Shown here piece by piece: positions 44,450 to 47,805 of a stretch of DNA of 47,805 nucleotides (position 1 is the first letter of the stretch; every line of letters begins with the position of its first letter). Below the pieces are notes generated by a model. The model did not search any database, was not told the DNA's origin, and saw nothing but the letters and a program-made list of their open reading frames with translations. Made by a program: the position numbers and the translations under genes. The stretch is taken from NCBI GenBank assembly GCA_013821985.1, contig PNJQ01000023.1, positions 1-47,805 on the forward strand, given 5' to 3'. Origin of the DNA: Opitutus sp. (GTDB taxonomy: Bacteria > Verrucomicrobiota > Verrucomicrobiia > Opitutales > Opitutaceae).

Positions 44450-44577
44450 ATATTCGTCACAGACTCGGAAGGAGGGACACCGAGTTCACGGAGGATTGGA
44501 TCGTTCTCGGTGCGCTCTGTGGTTCTCTGGTCTGCCTCGGTGTCGCAGGTTTGGAGTTTGGCATTTGGTGTTTGGAG
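44450..44577. repeat. 9-base-periodic intergenic element (oxidoreductase/TIM barrel)
   Basis: The left arm ACACCGAGTTCACGGAGGA is answered by TTCTCGGTGCGCTCTGTGG, TTCTCTGG and CCTCGGTGTC. An adjoining tail alternates TTTGGAGTTT and TTTGGTGTTT units, ending just before the TIM-barrel stop codon. Confidence 0.55.
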
Positions 44578-44585
44578 TTTCTGGC

Positions 44586-45410
44586 TCACACGTGGTCGCG
44601 ATACGCGGCGACGATTTGTTTGAGATACTCGTCCTGATCGGTGGCCCAGAGGCGCGTGGAGAAAATTTCGACTTCGTTGAAGCCGCGGTAGCCGGTCGCC
44701 TCGATCCACGTGCGGATCTGGCGGAGCGGAATGCAACCTTCGCCCATGAGACCGCGGTCGTTGAGCAGGTCGAGGGTCGGCGTCCGCCAGTCGCAAACAT
44801 GGTAGGCGAAGAGCGCGTTGAGCTGACCGCAGCGCGCGATTTCGGCCTCGAGCGCCGGGTCCCACCAGAGGTGATAGACGTCGAGGGCGACGCCGACGAA
44901 GGGTGAGCCAAGTTGTTCAACCATGTCGTTCGCCTGCGCGAGCGTGTTCACGGCGGAGCGATCGCCGGCATACATCGGGTGCAACGGTTCGATGGCGAGC
45001 TTCACGCTGGCGGCGCGACATTCCGGCAACAGCGCGGCGATGCCATCGACGATTTGTTTCCGCGATTCAACCAGCGACTGGCCGGGCACGGCGCCGCAGA
45101 CGAGCACGATGAGTGGTGCACCGAGCGCGTGGGCATCGGCGATGGCGCGGCGGTTGTCGTCGAGCGCCTTGGTGCGTCCTTCCGCCGTGAGTGCCGGGAA
45201 AAAGCCGCCGCGGCAGAGTGAGACGATCGAGAGACCGTGGTCGCGCAACAGCCGACCGGTCGGCGCGATGTCGCGTCCCGTGAGTGCGTCGCGCCACACG
45301 GTGATGCCCTTGACGCCCGCGGCGGAGAATTTCGCGGCGGCCGTTTCGATCGGCCACGGCTTCGTGGTGATCGTGTGGATGCAGAGACGCGAGAAATCAG
45401 GGAGGTTCAT
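44586..45410 (-). CDS. Xylose-isomerase-like TIM-barrel protein
   Basis: The 274-aa protein belongs to the AP-endonuclease-2/sugar-phosphate isomerase superfamily. Likely metal ligands lie in KLAIEPLHPMYAGDRS (Glu and His), VALDVYHLWWDP (Asp, His) and YHVCDWRTP, with GEGCIPLRQI and FNEVEIFS near the end. These enzymes isomerise or epimerise sugars, keto-acids or inositol derivatives. It is on the minus strand in the sugar cluster, probably cotranscribed with its neighbours. Specificity is unknown. Confidence 0.88.
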   Translation of the reverse strand: MNLPDFSRLCIHTITTKPWPIETAAAKFSAAGVKGITVWRDALTGRDIAPTGRLLRDHGLSIVSLCRGGFFPALTAEGRTKALDDNRRAIADAHALGAPLIVLVCGAVPGQSLVESRKQIVDGIAALLPECRAASVKLAIEPLHPMYAGDRSAVNTLAQANDMVEQLGSPFVGVALDVYHLWWDPALEAEIARCGQLNALFAYHVCDWRTPTLDLLNDRGLMGEGCIPLRQIRTWIEATGYRGFNEVEIFSTRLWATDQDEYLKQIVAAYRDHV

Positions 45411-45531
45411 GAGTCGGTCACAACAGGCCCGAAAGCGGGGAGAAGTTTGGTTACGAAAAACACCTGAAACCCAAGGAACGGGGACGGCGCCATCCTGGTG
45501 ATCTTTGCGTTCTTGGAGGCCTGCAGCTGGG
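45411..45531. repeat. Possible 9-base-periodic element
   Basis: Units ACGAAAAAC, ACCTGAAAC, CCAAGGAAC lie on the left, and GATCTTTGCGTTCTTGG on the right as a partial complement. This is weaker than the other family members. Confidence 0.35.
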
Positions 45532-46908
45532 TTACCTCACTCCGCCGAAGAAAGTGTAGTAAGGCTTGTTCTCGATCACGCGCTGGAGATAGAGCGCGGC
45601 CTCGCGCAGGTGGTAGTCGCCCCACATGCAGGCTTCCCCGCACGGGACCTTGCGGCCGGCGGGGATGTGGTCCCAGCCGTTCGGGCGATGATAGACGGCA
45701 TGGACGAGCAGGCCTTGGTGATCGGGAGAGGTTGCCAGGTAAGCGTCGCTCAACAGCGTGCGCAGCGTCGTGAGACCGGCTTGCCAGTAATTTCTTCCCT
45801 CGCTCGTTTCGCCGAGGTGGCGACCAAGACGCAAGAGACCTTGCACGCCGATCGCGGCCGCGGACGAATCGACCGGTTCGAAATCGTTGAACGGCTCCGC
45901 GTCGCGCGTGCGCCAGTCGCCGAGACGATGCAGGTGGGGCGCGCCGCCGTCCCAGTAAGGAATGCCGTCGCGCGCGGTGTTCGCGATATACCAGTCGCAC
46001 GTCGCGCGCGCGGCTTTGAGGAGGACGGCTTCCCATTTGTCGCGACCACCGAGTGGCGTGAGTTCGGAGTCGGGCACGGTCTTGAGCAACTCCAGTTCCT
46101 CCGCGAAGCCCACCATGGCCCACGCGAGCCCGCGGGTCCACGTGGTGAAGCCGGAGAAACCCTGCTGCGAATTTGGGCAGCGGAAGCGGCCGTCGTTCGG
46201 ATTGAAAATGGCCTCATGGGTGGTGCGACCGCGTTCGGCGGGCACATCGTAGCTGTCGCGACCCTCGCCGTAATAGATCGAGTAACGCGCCGTGGCTTCG
46301 AGGTGCTGTAGGCCGCGTTCGAGGAGCGACGTCGCGACGTCGTTTTCGCCCATGAGCCGGTGGCCGAGGCGGTGCGCAACCATCAGGATCCGGATGGAGC
46401 GGACGGTATCGACAAAGAGCGAGTGCGGGCCGTTGAACGAGTAAACGTAGCCGCCGCCGCCGTGAATGGGCGACCAGCGTGCGGCTTGGACGGCACCGGA
46501 AATTTTCAGCGCGAGTTCGCAGAACTCCACCTGGTCGGCCGGCAGTTTGCCTTCACGTTGGAGGCGCAGCCAATTGCCGTAGGTGCTGAGATTGTTGAAG
46601 CCGTGGTCGTGCACGCCGACGTGCGAAACATGCGATGCCATGCGCTCGACCGTGAGCTTCTGCGCAGCCTCGGCGAAGCGGTGCTCGCCGGTGGCGTCGA
46701 ATTGCAGGAAGCCGGCGCCGTGGTTGAAACCCTCGGTCCACTCCGTCCAGCCGCGTGCGGTATATTTTCCCGCGACGGTGAACACCGGCGAACCCTTCGC
46801 AGGATCATAGGTGCCGAAGATCGAATCGATCTTCTGACCGGAGAGCTGCCAGAAGCGAGCGAGCGCGGACGCGAGGTCGGCGGTTTTCAGTGCGGAGTCG
46901 ATTTTCAT
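45532..46908 (-). CDS. GH88-type unsaturated glycuronyl hydrolase
   Basis: The 458-aa protein has the GH88 alpha/alpha-barrel pattern: WTEWTEGFNHGAGFLQFDATGE, the catalytic-Asp region HVGVHDHGFNN, the middle WTRGLAWAMVGFAEEL, the second Asp in DSSAAAIGVQGLL, and the end YHRPNGWDHIPAGRKVPCGEACMWGDYHLREAALYL. Such enzymes hydrolyse 4,5-unsaturated uronic acids left by polysaccharide lyases (pectin, chondroitin, ulvan). There is no signal peptide, so it acts on imported oligosaccharides. GH105 is a related alternative. The XRE-cupin gene lies upstream on the same strand. Confidence 0.82.
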   Translation of the reverse strand: MKIDSALKTADLASALARFWQLSGQKIDSIFGTYDPAKGSPVFTVAGKYTARGWTEWTEGFNHGAGFLQFDATGEHRFAEAAQKLTVERMASHVSHVGVHDHGFNNLSTYGNWLRLQREGKLPADQVEFCELALKISGAVQAARWSPIHGGGGYVYSFNGPHSLFVDTVRSIRILMVAHRLGHRLMGENDVATSLLERGLQHLEATARYSIYYGEGRDSYDVPAERGRTTHEAIFNPNDGRFRCPNSQQGFSGFTTWTRGLAWAMVGFAEELELLKTVPDSELTPLGGRDKWEAVLLKAARATCDWYIANTARDGIPYWDGGAPHLHRLGDWRTRDAEPFNDFEPVDSSAAAIGVQGLLRLGRHLGETSEGRNYWQAGLTTLRTLLSDAYLATSPDHQGLLVHAVYHRPNGWDHIPAGRKVPCGEACMWGDYHLREAALYLQRVIENKPYYTFFGGVR

Positions 46909-46929
46909 CGGAGCGGGATCGGGAGGTGC

Positions 46930-47025
46930 TTTGTCACCGAGTCGGAGGAGGTGGCACGGAGGTCACGGAGTCTGAAACGACTCTGGGCCCTCTGTGGTTC
47001 GCAGATTGTCTCTGTGTCCAAAAGT
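46930..47025. repeat. 9-base-periodic intergenic element (XRE-cupin/GH88)
   Basis: The left part is CACCGAGTC, GGAGGAGGT, GGCACGGAG, GTCACGGAG. The right part is GACTCTGGGCCCTCTGTGG and TTGTCTCTGTG. Located between the XRE-cupin stop and the GH88 start. Imperfect palindrome. Confidence 0.55.
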
Positions 47026-47103
47026 GGTCCTCAGCAGCGTTGGGCGACGGCGAGACAGGGCACGTGATTGGGGGTGATGGGGCATGCGGTGGTCCAACCC
47101 CGT

Positions 47104-47643
47104 TCAGTATCTCTTGTCCTTTCGGAGGTGCAGGATCACGAACTGCGAGTCGGCGAGTGCCTCGTAGGTGTGTTGTTGAATGGCGTCGAACTGGATGCTC
47201 TCGCCCGCTTCGAGAAGGCATTCCTCGTGCGGCAGGGTGAGGCGCAGTTTGCCCTCGGTGACCCAGCAGACCTCGGTGTCATCGTGGTGAATTTCTGGGC
47301 GGGAAACCTTCGCGCCGGCGGGCGCGGTGCCGAGCAGACCGACGACGTTGGCGTATTTGATCGAGCGGAAGCGAAATTCGCCGGAGCGGTAATTTTTCTC
47401 CGCGACGCGATGGGCGAGGGGAGATTCCGCCATCGCCATCAGGTCCGTCGCGCTCAAGCCGAACGCGCGCGCGAGACGGTAGAGTGTCTCGAGTTCCGCG
47501 GATTGCTGGTTGCGCTCGAGCTTGGAAATTACCGCGACTGACACGCCGGACGCGGCGGAAAGCTCGGCCAGAGTCATCTCGCGCTGCTCGCGCAGGCGGC
47601 GCAGGACGGTGAAGTCGAATTGGGGCGCTTCGCTCGTAGCCAT
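47104..47643 (-). CDS. XRE-cupin transcriptional regulator
   Basis: The 179-aa protein has an N-terminal XRE helix-turn-helix (about 12-66: LRRLREQREMTLAELSAASGVSVAVISKLERNQQSAELETLYRLA region) and a C-terminal cupin domain (about 95-178) with KVSRPEIHHDDTEVCWVTEGKL and LLEAGESIQFDAIQQHTYEAL. Such regulators sense a small ligand in the cupin. The start is AAAATG with no Shine-Dalgarno sequence. Its position upstream of the GH88 and TIM-barrel genes suggests it controls them. A TTGACA on its strand at 47678-47683 could be a -35 box, with no good -10. Confidence 0.85.
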   Translation of the reverse strand: MATSEAPQFDFTVLRRLREQREMTLAELSAASGVSVAVISKLERNQQSAELETLYRLARAFGLSATDLMAMAESPLAHRVAEKNYRSGEFRFRSIKYANVVGLLGTAPAGAKVSRPEIHHDDTEVCWVTEGKLRLTLPHEECLLEAGESIQFDAIQQHTYEALADSQFVILHLRKDKRY

Positions 47644-47805
47644 TTTCGAGAAAGAGAAGAAAAGCGTGATAATGTGCTGTCAACGAAAATGGATAAACGA
47701 TGCCGTAACGGCCCGTTTTCGAGCGCGTAGGAGAGGCTGAGTGGTCGCGCGGCAAAAAGTTTTTCAGCGCTTGCGCAGTCCGAAAACTTGGCCCAAGTTG
47801 CGGGC

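Overview
The window looks like a GC-rich bacterial chromosome of the Verrucomicrobiota, most probably an Opitutales/Opitutaceae-type organism. The evidence is a PVC-style division and cell-wall (dcw) cluster with a meso-diaminopimelate-type MurE, a divergent FtsZ and FtsA, a LysM protein inside the dcw cluster, many start codons preceded by C-rich leaders without Shine-Dalgarno sequences, and intergenic palindromes with a 9-base rhythm. This assignment is inference from gene content; no rRNA or tRNA gene is present to confirm it.

Region 1 (1-8.9 kb) is accessory DNA. It opens with the 3' part of a PD-(D/E)XK restriction-like protein, then a secreted protein with two DUF305 repeats, then a coiled-coil plus winged-helix protein. 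A compact Tn7-like transposon follows (about 2.5-8.6 kb). It encodes a fused TnsA-TnsB transposase, a short TniB-type TnsC ATPase and two different TniQ-family target selectors, packed as one operon. A single convergent cargo gene looks like an ADP-ribosyltransferase-fold protein. There is no CRISPR array and no Cas gene. The transposon ends could not be fixed from sequence alone.

Region 2 (9.0-26.5 kb) is the dcw cluster, all on the plus strand: mraZ (with four phased TGGG boxes upstream), rsmH, ftsL-like, ftsI, murE, murF, a small unknown ORF, mraY, a gap with two tiny ORFs, a LysM protein, ftsW, murG, murB, ddl, ftsQ, ftsA and ftsZ. murC and murD are missing from their usual places. FtsZ has a tubulin-like GGGTGSG loop and lacks the second catalytic Asp of its T7 loop.

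Region 3 (26.5-36.4 kb) holds an RBBP9-type hydrolase, obgE, a stand-alone GspE-N-like protein next to a PilB/GspE ATPase, a voltage-gated-type potassium channel, a LysE-type exporter, an unknown protein, mnmA and a GH13 debranching-type enzyme. mnmA carries two extra segments that look like translated palindromic repeats.

Region 4 (36.5-47.8 kb) holds gap and pgk, a secreted Dabb-type protein, and a minus-strand series: Skp/OmpH, a pseudo-receiver/HDOD regulator, an SDR, a Gfo/Idh/MocA oxidoreductase, a xylose-isomerase-like TIM barrel, a GH88-type unsaturated glycuronyl hydrolase and an XRE-cupin regulator. The SDR to XRE-cupin block resembles a carbohydrate-use locus. Its intergenic spaces and the gap-pgk spacer share degenerate, inverted, 9-base-periodic elements.
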